From positions 1 through 61,504 of the forward strand of contig NZ_JAMBNS010000019.1 of assembly GCF_023715225.1 (NCBI RefSeq): a DNA stretch of 61,504 bases, read 5' to 3'. Both the position numbers and the translations under genes were made by a program. The notes beneath the pieces were generated by a model that was given only the letters and a program-made list of their open reading frames with translations, was not told the origin of the DNA and made no database searches. Position 1 is the first letter of the stretch. Each line of letters begins with the position of its first letter. The stretch comes from Robertmurraya korlensis (lineage in GTDB: Bacteria > Bacillota > Bacilli > Bacillales > Cytobacillaceae). Below are positions 1 through 8,926 of this stretch, piece by piece.

Positions 1-195
1 TGTTGGGACAACGCCCCAATGGAAGGGTTCTTTGGGCATTTTAAAGATCTCGCCGAGTATAAGTCCTGTGAGAATCTAGCGGAAGTAAGTGCAGAAGTTA
101 ATCGGGTTATTGAGGAATATAACAATCTTCGTTATCAGTGGGGCTTAAAGAAGATGACCCCGGTACAATACCGGAGTCATCTATTAGCAGCTTAA
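1..195 (+). CDS. IS3-family transposase OrfB, C-terminal fragment (runs off the window)
   Basis: The open frame enters from the left edge and ends at TAA 193-195, giving 64 residues. It starts with WDNAPMEGFFGHFK and ends with YNNLRYQWGLKKMTPVQYR. This is the end of the DDE integrase core of IS3-family OrfB, including the catalytic Glu of the N-x-x-E-x-F-F region (here NAPMEGFF) and the typical N-x-x-R-x-Q-x-x-L-x-x-x-T-P-x-x-Y tail. It differs from the copy at 61419-61504 by at least one residue (Leu here, His there, in YNN-x-RY). The gene is partial because of the window edge; nothing indicates that it is broken. Confidence 0.9.
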   Translation, partial: CWDNAPMEGFFGHFKDLAEYKSCENLAEVSAEVNRVIEEYNNLRYQWGLKKMTPVQYRSHLLAA

Positions 196-236
196 GCACC
201 TTTTTTTAAACTGTCCGTAAAATGGGGCTCAGTTCA
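1..236 (+). mobile_element. IS3-family (IS150-type) element, right end
   Basis: This is the 3' part of an insertion sequence: the transposase C-terminus followed by about 40 bp of non-coding end that finishes near ...GGGGCTCAGTTCA. The same sequence occurs inverted at the other edge of the window (61378-61504). The outer limit at 236 is where the two copies stop matching. The 5' part of the element lies outside the window, so the target duplication cannot be seen. Confidence 0.85.
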
Positions 237-260
237 AAATTCTTAGGAACACCCTTTACG

Positions 261-1166
261 CTATAATATATTCTCATCAATCAATTGAACTAATTCAGCT
301 ATTTCAGGTTTACTAACTTGTGCATTTGCACCAACCATTTGTCCTTTATGACGAAGGTCATCGGTAATTAACGAAGAGAAAATAATAACTGGTAATTTTG
401 CTGTTTGACTATTTTCTTTTATTCTTCTTGTAAAATGATGTCCATCCATTTGAGGCATTTCAATATCAGTGATAACCAGCTGAACTTCATCTGTAATGTT
501 TTTCCCTTGAGAAATGATCGCTTCTAAATATTGAAGGGCATCTTTTCCATTTTCAAAAAACTCAATATTGGTAAACCCAGCTTCATTTAATGTGTCATGA
601 AGAAGCTTTCTTAATAAAGGTGAATCCTCTGCAACCACTAATTTCTTCGTGGATCTTTCTCTTTGGCCAAGCTTTTTAACTTGCTGAACATTAATCCCTG
701 TTTCTGGGTTAATCTCAACTACAATCTTTTCAAAATCAAGTAGCAAGATCATTTCACCATGAAGCTTTACAACACCAATTATTTGACTCTCTGGCCCTTG
801 ATACATTTCTGAAGGCTTTTCAATTTGGTCCCAAGAAATACGGTGAATTTGTGTAACGGTATGAACATGAAAGACAATCTTTTGTTTGTTAAATTCTGCT
901 ACTATAAACTTATCTTGTTCGGGAGACTGTGAAGGAGGAAATCCTAATGCATTTGCCACATTCACAACCGGTAGTACTTCCCCTCTAAGCTCAATGATTC
1001 CCTCTACATGTGGGTGAGAATGAGGTACTTGAGTAACTTGAACGGGATTTATTATTTCTTTTACCTTTATAACATTGATACCAAATTTATTTTTTCCAAT
1101 ACTAAATTCAACGATCTCTAGTTCATTTGTTCCACTTTCTAACAAAATTCCTTTTTTATTATCCAT
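261..1166 (-). CDS. cheV: CheV, CheW-receiver chemotaxis coupling protein
   Basis: This 301-residue cytoplasmic protein has a CheW-like domain (about residues 15-155) joined to a response-regulator receiver domain (about 175-300). The receiver keeps the acidic pair E180/D181, the phospho-acceptor D234 in VITDIEMPQMDG and the late Lys in VSKPE. CheV couples chemoreceptors to CheA and takes part in adaptation through phosphorylation. Length and domain order match B. subtilis CheV, and the neighbour patA is also its neighbour there. It is transcribed alone. A methyl-accepting protein is encoded at 36714-38519, but no cheA or flagellar gene lies in the window. Confidence 0.95.
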   Translation of the reverse strand: MDNKKGILLESGTNELEIVEFSIGKNKFGINVIKVKEIINPVQVTQVPHSHPHVEGIIELRGEVLPVVNVANALGFPPSQSPEQDKFIVAEFNKQKIVFHVHTVTQIHRISWDQIEKPSEMYQGPESQIIGVVKLHGEMILLLDFEKIVVEINPETGINVQQVKKLGQRERSTKKLVVAEDSPLLRKLLHDTLNEAGFTNIEFFENGKDALQYLEAIISQGKNITDEVQLVITDIEMPQMDGHHFTRRIKENSQTAKLPVIIFSSLITDDLRHKGQMVGANAQVSKPEIAELVQLIDENIL

Positions 1167-1300
1167 TAACGGTTCGACCCCTTTTGGCTAGCATAAAATC
1201 TGTGTTAGCATACAAATACTATACCACGAAATGGTCTAATTAACAGTCAACTTTCACATAAAATATGTGACTTTTCTACCATCTTTAGACAACTAGTAGA

Positions 1301-1759
1301 CTATGAAAGTAACACTTCTATTTGATTTTTATGATGATAGTCATGCTGAATGAAATCTACAAAATATTCACGTATCGTGAACTGATGATCACCAATAGAA
1401 AATGAAGTATCTAGTTCTTCTTCACTATAGGAACTTAAAAGTGAGAGAAGCTCCATTCTAGTGTGAATTAATTCTTGCACCAATTCGTTTTTTGTTATTC
1501 CACTCTCCGCATATTCACGTGCCTTGTCATTTACCGTTTGAAAATCAGGAAATGGTGGCAAACTTGCCGCTTCCTTCATGAAAGGAAATCTTTCCTCGAG
1601 TGAAAAGCGGTCCCAGAATAACAGGTGAGAAATAACTGCTGCCATTGACCATTTCCCTTCATCTATGGGTGCAAACCACTTTTGTTCTTCTACATTAGTT
1701 AATGATTGAATCCATTGATTTAAACTTTCATAAGCTTGAGAAATTTCTACTTTATTCAA
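1301..1759 (-). CDS. DinB-family (DinB_2-like) protein
   Basis: The 152-residue protein has the pattern of the DinB/YfiT four-helix superfamily: an N-terminal helix, then KWSMAAVISHLLFWDR with a metal-ligand-type His, and a C-terminal HDYHHKNQIEVLL with a His cluster. Such proteins usually bind a divalent metal through three His; some are thiol-dependent transferases, and most have no known substrate. A Shine-Dalgarno AGGA lies just before the ATG. The gene stands alone between cheV and patA. Family assignment is fairly secure; the function is not known. Confidence 0.75.
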   Translation of the reverse strand: MNKVEISQAYESLNQWIQSLTNVEEQKWFAPIDEGKWSMAAVISHLLFWDRFSLEERFPFMKEAASLPPFPDFQTVNDKAREYAESGITKNELVQELIHTRMELLSLLSSYSEEELDTSFSIGDHQFTIREYFVDFIQHDYHHKNQIEVLLS

Positions 1760-1897
1760 ACCCTTTTCCTCCTAAAAAACAATTTTTCCAATACTTACAT
1801 AATACCTCATAGGAAGCTATTATTAATATGAAAATTAAGAGATTTTTTCACTCTCAAACCTTCACATGATAAAATAAACGAATAGGAGAGTGATCAC

Positions 1898-3052
1898 TTG
1901 GAACATTTGGTTAATTCAAAAGTAAAAAACATTGAAATATCAGGAATTCGTAAGTTTTTTAATATGGTTGCTGGCACAAAGGATATGATTTCACTAACTC
2001 TGGGCCAACCAGACTTCCCTACTCCAGAGCATGTAAAAGAAGCAGGAAAAAGAGCAATTGATGAAAATTTCACTACATATACTCATAATGCTGGTTACAT
2101 TGAACTGCGTGCAGCAGCTGCTCAATTCGTTCAAACTAAATACGGTTTATCTTACAATCCAAACGATGAAGTTATTATCACGTCGGGAGCTAGCGAGGCA
2201 ATTGATATTACGTTTCGGACCATATTAGAAGAAGGTGTGGAGGTTATTTTACCAGGACCTGTCTATCCTGGTTATGAGCCAATAATCAAATTATGCGGGG
2301 CTAAGCCTGTATATGCAGATACGAGAGATAATAACTTCCGAATGACTGCTGATATTATTAGTAATTACATAACTGATAAAACGCGCTGTATCGTCTTACC
2401 GTATCCCTCCAACCCTACTGGAGTGAGTTTAACAAAGGAAGAATTAAGTGATATTGCGATATTGCTTAAAGACAAAGAAATATTTGTATTAGCTGACGAA
2501 ATATACAGTGAATTAGTATTTGACCATAACCATTTCTCAATTGGTACGATTCTAAAAGAAAAAACAATCGTCATCAATGGTCTTTCCAAATCACATTCGA
2601 TGACCGGTTGGAGAATTGGTATGATTTTTGCTCCTAGTTCAATAACTGAACATATATTGAAGGTTCACCAATATAATGTTTCTTGTGCTTCTTCTGTTTC
2701 ACAAATGGCTGCCCTAGAAGCACTTACTGCAGGCATAAACGATGCAGTTGAAATGAGACAAGCCTATTTGGAACGAAGAGAATATGTTTACGACAGATTA
2801 ACCAACATGAATCTGTCCGTTGTGAAACCAGATGGAGCCTTTTATTTCTTTGTAAAACTACCAGAACCGTTTACCAATTCGTTTGACTTTGCCCTACAAT
2901 TAGTAGAAAAACGAGGAATAGCTGTCGTACCTGGAAGTGCATTTTCTCCACTTGGTGAAGGATATATACGTATCTCGTTTGCTTATTCTATGAAAGTTCT
3001 TGCTGAGGGATTAGATAGGCTGGAGGCATTTTTAAAAGATCATCAGTCATAA
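1898..3052 (+). CDS. patA: PatA, PLP-dependent class I/II aminotransferase (N-acetyl-diaminopimelate type)
   Basis: This 384-residue fold-type I aminotransferase aligns from memory along its whole length with B. subtilis PatA, beginning MEHL(V/L)N and with SLTLGQPDF, NAGYIELR, PYPSNPTG and the Schiff-base lysine K231 in LSKSHSMTGWR. In B. subtilis the enzyme acts on N-acetyl-LL-2,6-diaminopimelate in lysine and peptidoglycan precursor synthesis. The start may be the TTG at 1898, preceded by AGGAGAG. It lies next to cheV as in B. subtilis. A bidirectional terminator follows directly. Confidence 0.9.
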   Translation: MEHLVNSKVKNIEISGIRKFFNMVAGTKDMISLTLGQPDFPTPEHVKEAGKRAIDENFTTYTHNAGYIELRAAAAQFVQTKYGLSYNPNDEVIITSGASEAIDITFRTILEEGVEVILPGPVYPGYEPIIKLCGAKPVYADTRDNNFRMTADIISNYITDKTRCIVLPYPSNPTGVSLTKEELSDIAILLKDKEIFVLADEIYSELVFDHNHFSIGTILKEKTIVINGLSKSHSMTGWRIGMIFAPSSITEHILKVHQYNVSCASSVSQMAALEALTAGINDAVEMRQAYLERREYVYDRLTNMNLSVVKPDGAFYFFVKLPEPFTNSFDFALQLVEKRGIAVVPGSAFSPLGEGYIRISFAYSMKVLAEGLDRLEAFLKDHQS

Positions 3053-3092
3053 AAATGAAACCCAAGCTCCTTTACGAGCTTGGGTTTCATTT
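3053..3092. terminator. Bidirectional terminator between patA and ykwC
   Basis: A long hairpin has arms AAATGAAACCCAAGCTC and GAGCTTGGGTTTCATTT and a 6-nt loop. It has A and T runs on its two sides, so it can serve patA (+) and ykwC (-). The ykwC stop codon touches its right end. Confidence 0.85.
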
Positions 3093-3972
3093 ATTTCCAG
3101 TATTTATATAGTGCCTGTGTACCACTATTTTCTTCGCCTTGTTCTGCCAATTGTTCGTATATCGATTTTGCAAGTGATAATCCAGGAGTTATCATTCCCA
3201 TTTGTTCTGCCTCATCTAAAGCAATTTTCATATCTTTAATAAAGTGTTTAATATAAAAACCTGGAGAAAAATCCCCTCCAATAATCCTTGGCGCAAGATT
3301 CGAAAGAGACCAGCTCCCCGCTGCTCCCGATGAAATACTTTTAAGTACGGTTGTCGGGTCAAGCCCTGCCTTTTCTGCGTATACAACCGCCTCACAGACA
3401 CCAAGCATATTAGATGCAATGGCAATCTGGTTACACATTTTCGTATGCTGACCAGCTCCAGCACTTCCTTGATACACAATATTGCTTCCTAATACCTGAA
3501 AAATAGGTTGTAATGCATCAAAAACCTCTTCGTCTCCACCAACCATTATGGAAAGCTTGCCTTCTCTCGCTCCAATATCTCCACCTGAAACGGGAGCGTC
3601 AACTGAATAGATTCCCTTTTTCTTAGCCTCGTTATATATTTTTTTAGCCAATGTAGGTGTAGAAGTCGTCATATCTATAAAAAAAGAACCTGATTTCGCT
3701 GTATGTACAATTCCATTTTCTCCGAGATAAATTTGTTCAACATCAGATGGATATCCAACCATTGTTATGATGATATCAGCCTTTTCAGTAATAGCCTCTG
3801 GTGTTTCAATCCAAGCGACACCTTCATCTAAAATATCTTGTGCTTTTTCTTTTGTACGGGTATAGGCAATGACCTTGTAGCCTTCTTTTACTAGATTTCT
3901 CGCCATACTTTTCCCCATAACCCCTAATCCAATAAATCCGATTATGCTATTTGCCTTCAGTTTCATACTCAC
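3091..3972 (-). CDS. ykwC: YkwC-like beta-hydroxyacid dehydrogenase (HIBADH/GarR family)
   Basis: The 293-residue protein belongs to the 3-hydroxyisobutyrate/tartronate-semialdehyde dehydrogenase family. It has an N-terminal NAD(P)-binding loop GFIGLGVMGKSMA (about residues 12-24), the substrate-binding DAPVSGGDIGAREG, and the catalytic-lysine region GAGQHTKMCNQIA. It closely matches B. subtilis YkwC, whose physiological substrate is unknown to me. The start ATG has an upstream GGGGAGAAGTGAG. It is next to ykwB and patA, as in B. subtilis where mcpC, ykwD, pbpH and kinA also lie in this stretch; those genes are absent here. Confidence 0.85.
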   Translation of the reverse strand: MSMKLKANSIIGFIGLGVMGKSMARNLVKEGYKVIAYTRTKEKAQDILDEGVAWIETPEAITEKADIIITMVGYPSDVEQIYLGENGIVHTAKSGSFFIDMTTSTPTLAKKIYNEAKKKGIYSVDAPVSGGDIGAREGKLSIMVGGDEEVFDALQPIFQVLGSNIVYQGSAGAGQHTKMCNQIAIASNMLGVCEAVVYAEKAGLDPTTVLKSISSGAAGSWSLSNLAPRIIGGDFSPGFYIKHFIKDMKIALDEAEQMGMITPGLSLAKSIYEQLAEQGEENSGTQALYKYWK

Positions 3973-4033
3973 TTCTCCCCGCTAGAAATAAGTAGTATTT
4001 TATCACTTATTACCAATTTGTTCAAAGAAATGA

Positions 4034-4483
4034 CTATAGCTGAGATTGAAAGTTCTGAACATAACCTGAAATGATCATATCATCTTCGTTAAAAATCTGT
4101 ACCTTGACCGCATTTTCTTGCTGAATCATCTCTTCTAAAACGAATGTATGTAAATCGATCTGCAAAGGAATCGGATCCATTGACAGATAAATTTCCTCCT
4201 GATTTCCTACATGTAGTAGTTTTCCATCATGAACATATTGCTCACCATAATAAATTTCTGCTGTCCCTAACGCTTTCGCTAACTCTTTATTTTCAATTAA
4301 GACTTTTACTTTGTACATATCTTCTTCAGAAAATAATCGTTCATTAAATTTAAATCGGAACTGAAGTTCATTATTTTTTGTAAGTAAAACATCTGCATAC
4401 TGATTAATAAACGATTGTTTTTGATTACCTGCACAACCTACTAGAATAAGTGAACAACATAATACGAAAAATGCTTTCTTCAT
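4034..4483 (-). CDS. Small lipoprotein of unknown function
   Basis: This 149-residue protein starts with a lipoprotein signal peptide: MKK, a hydrophobic stretch, then LVGC-AGN, so Cys16 is the probable lipidated residue. The mature part is short and polar, with no motif I recognise. It probably sits on the outer face of the membrane. It is divergent from the ykwB-like acetyltransferase gene. The predicted signal peptide and the GAGGACGATC ribosome site just upstream support it as a real gene. Confidence 0.7.
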   Translation of the reverse strand: MKKAFFVLCCSLILVGCAGNQKQSFINQYADVLLTKNNELQFRFKFNERLFSEEDMYKVKVLIENKELAKALGTAEIYYGEQYVHDGKLLHVGNQEEIYLSMDPIPLQIDLHTFVLEEMIQQENAVKVQIFNEDDMIISGYVQNFQSQL

Positions 4484-4619
4484 GATCGTCCTCCTTTACC
4501 ACTTACCTTTGCCTAGAAATGTAAAGTATAAACAAACAATTAGAAAAGTTTACAATGCAATGATATTTGACTACACAACTCCATTCATTTTACAATCAGG
4601 AAAAAGAAGGGGGAATATT

Positions 4620-5297
4620 ATGTATTATAAAGAACTATATGTGTTTAACTCCTCAAAACCAACAAAAGCGATTATCCGAACGTATACAAAAGACGATTTT
4701 CAAGAACTAATACGGATTCAACAAGAGGCATTTCCTCCCCCATTTCCTTCTGAGCTTTGGTGGAATGAAGAACAGTTAAACAATCATGTCGAATTGTTCC
4801 CTGAAGGTTCATTATGTGTAGAAGTAGAAGGTGTTATTTGCGGTTCGATCACAGGATTAATTACTAACTTTGATAAAAACCATCCAAGTCATACTTGGGA
4901 GGAAGCAACTGACAACGGGTACATTACTAACCATGTGGCAAATGGTAATACCTTGTACATAGTGGATATCTGCATTTCACCACCTTATCGAAAACTAGGA
5001 TTAGGAAAATGGCTTATGCAGTCCATGTATGAAACAGTGGTTCAACTTAAGCTTGACCGATTACTTGGAGGAGGACGCATGCCTGGATATCATAAGCATG
5101 CGGATCAACTTTCGGTAGAGGAGTATGTTGAGAAGTTAATACTAGGAGAATTACAAGATCCTGTTATCACTTTTTTATTGAGATGCGGGAGAACTCCTGT
5201 CGTAGCTGTAGAGGATTATTTAAAGGATGAACATTCGTTAAATTACGGACTTCTGATGGAATGGCAAAATCCTTTCTTATCAAAAAGACCCAACTGA
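4620..5297 (+). CDS. ykwB: YkwB-like GNAT N-acetyltransferase
   Basis: The 225-residue protein carries a GNAT domain. The acetyl-CoA binding segment is VDICISPPYRKLGLGKWLMQ (consensus R/Q-x-x-G-x-G/A), preceded by strands around GSLCVEVEGVICGSITG. I place the start at the ATG at 4620, directly after GAAGGGGGAATATT; an in-frame upstream extension to 4482 has no good ribosome site and would overlap the lipoprotein start. In B. subtilis ykwB lies just after ptsI, and here it converges with ptsI. Substrate unknown. Confidence 0.8.
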   Translation: MYYKELYVFNSSKPTKAIIRTYTKDDFQELIRIQQEAFPPPFPSELWWNEEQLNNHVELFPEGSLCVEVEGVICGSITGLITNFDKNHPSHTWEEATDNGYITNHVANGNTLYIVDICISPPYRKLGLGKWLMQSMYETVVQLKLDRLLGGGRMPGYHKHADQLSVEEYVEKLILGELQDPVITFLLRCGRTPVVAVEDYLKDEHSLNYGLLMEWQNPFLSKRPN

Positions 5298-5312
5298 TTA
5301 AAATCAGTTGGG
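5289..5312. terminator. Bidirectional terminator, ykwB / ptsI
   Basis: The hairpin CCCAACTGATT-AA-AATCAGTTGGG has an 11-bp stem. It is followed by a T-rich tract on the + side and by CTTTTTG on the - side. It closes both converging genes. Confidence 0.85.
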
Positions 5313-5320
5313 CTTCTTTA

Positions 5321-7036
5321 TTAGCGTTGAGTTGCTTTAGCAACTGCTTCTAACACTTCTTCTGTTGTGCTCATTTGAAGCACTTCTGAAGCTAATGCTT
5401 CCATATCTGCTTTTGACAAGTTACGGATTTGAGAGCGTGCTTTAAGGATAGAAGTTGCACTCATAGAGAACTCATCTAAACCTAAACCAAGAAGAACAGG
5501 GATCGCTTGCTCGTCGCCCGCCATTTCTCCACACATTCCAGCCCACTTGCCTTCTTTGTGTGCAGCGTCAATAACCATTTTTACTAAACGTAAAATCGCT
5601 GGATTGTAAGGCTGATACAAGTAAGATACTCTCTCGTTCATACGGTCTGCAGCCATTGTGTATTGAATCAAGTCATTTGTTCCAATACTGAAGAAATCAA
5701 CTTCTTTAGCAAATTGATCAGCAATAACAGCAGTAGAAGGGATTTCTACCATGATTCCTAGTTCAATTTTCTCAGAAACAGCTACTCCTTCAGCTTGAAG
5801 CTTTTGACGCTCTTCTTCAAGGATAGCTTTTCCTTGACGGAATTCAGAAAGTGTTGCAATCATTGGGAACATAATTTTTAAGTTTCCATATACACTTGCA
5901 CGAAGAAGTGCACGAAGTTGTGTACGGAACATATCTTGTTCTTCAAGACATAAACGAATTGCACGGAATCCTAAGAAAGGATTCATTTCCTTCGGTAAGT
6001 TTAAGTAAGGAAGCTCTTTGTCTCCACCAATGTCTAATGTACGCACAACAACTGGCTTTCCATCCATGCCTTCTAGAACAGCTTTGTAAGATTCAAACTG
6101 CTCCTCTTCTGTTGGAAGCTGGTCACGACCCATGTAAAGGAATTCAGTACGGTAAAGACCTACACCTTCACCACCATTATTAATAACACCTTTTAGATCC
6201 TTAGGTGTTCCGATATTTGCAGCAAGCTCCACATGGTGACCATCAGAGGTAACCGTTTGCTCGTTAACAAGCTTTGCCCACTCAGCTTTTTGAGCTTCAA
6301 AAGCAGCATGCTCAGACTTGAAACGTTCAACTTCCTCAGCAGTTGGATTAATATAGACTTGTCCATTTAGTCCATCTACGATTACAAGATCGCCGTTTTG
6401 AATTTCTTCCGTTGCTGTCTTTGTACCTACAACTGCTGGAATTTCCATTGAGCGAGCCATAATGGCAGAGTGAGAGGTTCTACCACCGATGTCCGTTGTA
6501 AAGCCTTTCACAAATTGACGGTTTAGTTGTGCTGTGTCTGATGGTGTTAGATCTTCAGCAACGATAATTACTTCTTCTGAAATCATACTAGGGTTAACAA
6601 TTTGTACACCTAGTAAATGAGAAAGAACGCGTTTTGTAACATCGCGAATATCAGCAGCTCTTTCCTTCATATATTCATTGTCCATTGACTCAAACATCGC
6701 TACAAACATATCAGCTGTTTCTTTTAAAGCAAATTCAGCATTTACTTTATCAGTTTTAACTTTATCTTCGATTGGAGAAACAAGCTCTGGATCACTTAGT
6801 ACGAGCAAATGCGCTTCAAAAATAGCTGCTTTATCAGCACCTAATTCTACTTTTGCCTTGTCTCTAATACCTTCAAGTTCAACCTTTGATTGATTTAATG
6901 CCGCACGGAAACGATCAATTTCAACTGTCTCGTTGTCGATTGACTTTTTTGTAAAGGTTAAATCAGGTTCTACCAAACGGTATGCTTTTGCGATTGCGAT
7001 TCCGCTAGATGCAGCAATTCCATTTAAAAAGTTCAT
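5321..7036 (-). CDS. ptsI: Enzyme I of the phosphotransferase system
   Basis: This 571-residue cytoplasmic enzyme takes phosphate from phosphoenolpyruvate onto His189 (in [16 protein letters not shown]) and passes it to HPr. Visible domains are the N-terminal HPr-binding helical domain, the swivelling phospho-His domain and the C-terminal PEP-binding barrel, with REF/MEIPS-type motifs such as [17 protein letters not shown] and [13 protein letters not shown]. Full length for the family. It follows ptsH by 2 bp in one transcription unit. No ptsG is present upstream, unlike B. subtilis. Confidence 0.98.
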   Translation of the reverse strand: MNFLNGIAASSGIAIAKAYRLVEPDLTFTKKSIDNETVEIDRFRAALNQSKVELEGIRDKAKVELGADKAAIFEAHLLVLSDPELVSPIEDKVKTDKVNAEFALKETADMFVAMFESMDNEYMKERAADIRDVTKRVLSHLLGVQIVNPSMISEEVIIVAEDLTPSDTAQLNRQFVKGFTTDIGGRTSHSAIMARSMEIPAVVGTKTATEEIQNGDLVIVDGLNGQVYINPTAEEVERFKSEHAAFEAQKAEWAKLVNEQTVTSDGHHVELAANIGTPKDLKGVINNGGEGVGLYRTEFLYMGRDQLPTEEEQFESYKAVLEGMDGKPVVVRTLDIGGDKELPYLNLPKEMNPFLGFRAIRLCLEEQDMFRTQLRALLRASVYGNLKIMFPMIATLSEFRQGKAILEEERQKLQAEGVAVSEKIELGIMVEIPSTAVIADQFAKEVDFFSIGTNDLIQYTMAADRMNERVSYLYQPYNPAILRLVKMVIDAAHKEGKWAGMCGEMAGDEQAIPVLLGLGLDEFSMSATSILKARSQIRNLSKADMEALASEVLQMSTTEEVLEAVAKATQR

Positions 7037-7038
7037 TT

Positions 7039-7302
7039 TTATGCTAAACCTTCTTTTTTCAAAGTTTCTTCAAGACTAGCTAGAGCTTCTTGCTCATCTC
7101 CACCTACTGCAGAAATAGTAATGTCAGCTCCTTGTCCAACTCCTAGGGACATAACACCCATGATTGACTTAAGGTTTACTTTTTTCCCTTTGTACTCAAG
7201 GTTAATATCAGAATCGAACTTGCTAGCTGCTTGTACTAGTAATGTTGCAGGACGAGCGTGAATTCCTGTTTCAGCTATAATTTTAAATTGTTTTTCTGCC
7301 AT
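7039..7302 (-). CDS. ptsH: HPr phosphocarrier protein
   Basis: The 87-residue protein has both regulatory residues of Gram-positive HPr: His15 (GIHARPAT), phosphorylated by enzyme I, and Ser46 ([12 protein letters not shown]), phosphorylated by HPr kinase. It therefore serves both sugar uptake and, as P-Ser-HPr, as the CcpA co-regulator. It is first in the ptsH-ptsI unit. A cre-like site lies about 280 bp upstream, which would suit feedback by CcpA. Confidence 0.98.
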   Translation of the reverse strand: MAEKQFKIIAETGIHARPATLLVQAASKFDSDINLEYKGKKVNLKSIMGVMSLGVGQGADITISAVGGDEQEALASLEETLKKEGLA

Positions 7303-7509
7303 GGTTAATCAAACTCCTTTTTCCTATACATATATTTGCTAAGATGTTTCTCGTTAATTGCCTAATTCCTTCACTTTACCTATTCATTCAGACATTGAAA
7401 AATATATAGCATACTTTAGTATTTTTTCCATTGTCCTTTTTATTCATTAAATATAGCTAACGCCGACTAAAGTTCATAGGGTCATCAGACAATCGACATC
7501 TCAAAAAAA

Positions 7510-7538
7510 AGAATAGCATTTCCTTAGCTTGTATACAA
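7510..7538 (-). promoter_or_regulatory. Sigma-A-like promoter for ptsHI
   Basis: On the minus strand, TTGTAT (7533-7538) and TATTCT (7510-7515) are separated by exactly 17 nt. The predicted start is near 7503, leaving a leader of about 200 nt before ptsH. A second -10-like TATAAT at 7604-7609 has no matching -35. Confidence 0.5.
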
Positions 7539-7580
7539 TGAAAAAGCCACAAATGTAGAGGAATTTTCACAGTTTTTTTA

Positions 7581-7594
7581 TTTAACCGCTTACA
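7581..7594. promoter_or_regulatory. cre-like CcpA operator
   Basis: TTTAACCGCTTACA matches the palindromic form of the catabolite-responsive element, TGTAANCGNTTACA, at all defined positions but one. It lies 43 bp upstream of the ptsHI -35 and about 100 bp upstream of the PilZ gene promoter, so either gene could be the target. Confidence 0.55.
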
Positions 7595-7691
7595 TTTTTA
7601 CTCATTATACTGAATTTTTCCAACATGAGTTAGAATGGTAAATATTAACCAATAAAGTGAGTTTTTAATGTAAACAATGAAAATAAAATAC

Positions 7692-7720
7692 TTGTAATCA
7701 ATAAATGGAAAATGTATGAT
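7692..7720 (+). promoter_or_regulatory. Sigma-A-like promoter for the PilZ-domain gene
   Basis: TTGTAA (7692-7697), a 17-nt spacer and TATGAT (7715-7720). The predicted start near 7727 lies about 40 nt before the coding start. Confidence 0.55.
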
Positions 7721-7765
7721 TTTAGTAATAGTTAATTTGTTACATTTTCTTACAAGGTGATATGC

Positions 7766-8149
7766 GTGATTTATAAAAGACAAGAGGCCTTTCGATTTCA
7801 ATTTCAACAGCCTATTCATGGAACATTCAAGATTGTAAGCATAAATGGAATGCAAGGGGATGTTAAATCCGCTATTGCTTATATTATAGATATTAGCCCA
7901 AATGGGATAAAATTCAAATCACCAATTAACTTACCCATTGAACAAAATGATTTTTTGCTAGAGATTTCCTTTTTATTAGCTGACCAATTAATTCGAGTTC
8001 TAGGAAAGCCAAAATGGAAAAAGATCGCTGGCAAAATGTGCGTATACGGATTTACTGGTTTAGATGACAAGGAAACAAAGAAAGAAATCGTCAATGTCCT
8101 TAAAATTTATACAAAAATGATCTACAACGAATCAAAAAGTCCAGACTAA
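7766..8149 (+). CDS. PilZ-domain protein (probable c-di-GMP binding)
   Basis: This 127-residue protein has the two PilZ signatures: an arginine pair in YKRQEAFRFQF near the N-terminus and the D/N-x-S-x-x-G motif as DISPNGIKF about 40 residues later. Such proteins bind cyclic di-GMP and act as effectors. I choose GTG 7766 because AAGGTGA (7754-7760) lies 5 nt before it; an upstream GTG at 7757 sits inside that ribosome site. The window also encodes an EAL protein (53117-54100). The pattern is shorter than YpfA/DgrA, with no YcgR-like N-terminal domain. Confidence 0.65.
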   Translation: MIYKRQEAFRFQFQQPIHGTFKIVSINGMQGDVKSAIAYIIDISPNGIKFKSPINLPIEQNDFLLEISFLLADQLIRVLGKPKWKKIAGKMCVYGFTGLDDKETKKEIVNVLKIYTKMIYNESKSPD

Positions 8150-8177
8150 AAGCTACCTAACTGGAGGTAGCTTTTTA
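8148..8177. terminator. Terminator after the PilZ gene, shared with the SDR gene
   Basis: AAAAGCTACCT / AGGTAGCTTTTT forms a stem with a 6-nt loop and A/T runs on both sides. It separates two converging genes. Confidence 0.8.
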
Positions 8178-8178
8178 C

Positions 8179-8910
8179 TTACTCTTCGTAAATCATCTTT
8201 TTCGTCATTCCTCCATCAATGGTAATATTTGTACCATTAATGAAATCATTATTTGGGTCACATAAGTATAAACAACCTCGTGCAATGTCACTTGACTTTC
8301 CAACCCTTTTGGAAAAATGCTGTAAATGGTCGCTCTCACGAAGTTCTTCATAATTATTCGTTTCAATCCAACCTGGACTTATGCAATTGACTCTCACTTT
8401 CTTTTCAGATAATGTAGCCGCTAATGCATGAGTTAATGCTATAATCCCACCTTTTGATGCTGCATATGCTTCCGAATTCGGTTCAGACATAAAGGCCCTA
8501 GTGGAGGAAATATTTACGATTGCTCCCCCTTCTTCCATCACCTTAGCTACCTCCCTCGAACAGAGAAAAACACCCTTTAAATTGGTATTTAGTACTCGAT
8601 CCCACTCCTCCACGGTCATTTCGTAGAAATTTGAGAAAGAGGAAATACCGGCATTATTAATCAGGATGTCGACTCGACCGAATTTTTCCATTACGTAGGT
8701 AACTAAAGCGATAACTGATTGCTCGTTTGATACATCTGTTTCAAAAAAACTTACTCTCTCACAGTCATATTTCTTCTCTGCTTGCTTTCCATTCTCTGCA
8801 TGGTAATCAGCAATAACTACCTTTGCTCCAGCTTCATAAAAAGCATGAGCTATTCCGGCTCCAATCCCTCTGGCACCGCCTGTAATAATGACAGTTTTGT
8901 CACTGTACAT
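8179..8910 (-). CDS. Short-chain dehydrogenase/reductase (SDR)
   Basis: The 243-residue classical SDR has the cofactor loop TGGARGIGAGIA (residues 10-21), NNAG (85-88), catalytic Ser135/136, Tyr149 and Lys153 (YAASK), and NCISPGWIET. Asp35 at the end of strand 2 (VVIADYH) suggests NAD(H) preference. The substrate cannot be read from sequence; best matches are generic glucose-1-dehydrogenase or 3-oxoacyl-ACP reductase-like enzymes. AGGAGG precedes the ATG. A small gene of unknown function lies 16 bp upstream on the same strand, probably co-transcribed. Confidence 0.85.
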   Translation of the reverse strand: MYSDKTVIITGGARGIGAGIAHAFYEAGAKVVIADYHAENGKQAEKKYDCERVSFFETDVSNEQSVIALVTYVMEKFGRVDILINNAGISSFSNFYEMTVEEWDRVLNTNLKGVFLCSREVAKVMEEGGAIVNISSTRAFMSEPNSEAYAASKGGIIALTHALAATLSEKKVRVNCISPGWIETNNYEELRESDHLQHFSKRVGKSSDIARGCLYLCDPNNDFINGTNITIDGGMTKKMIYEE

Positions 8911-8926
8911 ATTTTTTCCTCCTACC

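Larger units (their letters stand above)
7303..7765. other. Divergent intergenic region, ptsH / PilZ gene
   Basis: About 460 bp without a convincing gene. It holds a leftward sigma-A promoter (7510-7538), a cre-like site (7581-7594), a rightward sigma-A promoter (7692-7720), and a long AT-rich leader of roughly 200 nt in front of ptsH. A frame of 85 codons on the minus strand (7598-7855) has no ribosome site and no homology that I recognise. Confidence 0.6.

Noticed and set aside
7604-7609. TATAAT as the ptsHI -10
   Set aside because: No -35 at 16-18 nt; the pair at 7510-7538 with exact 17-nt spacing is better.
7598-7855. An 85-codon minus-strand frame in the ptsH upstream region
   Set aside because: No ribosome site, overlaps the PilZ gene and its promoter, and the product is of low-complexity hydrophobic type with no family.
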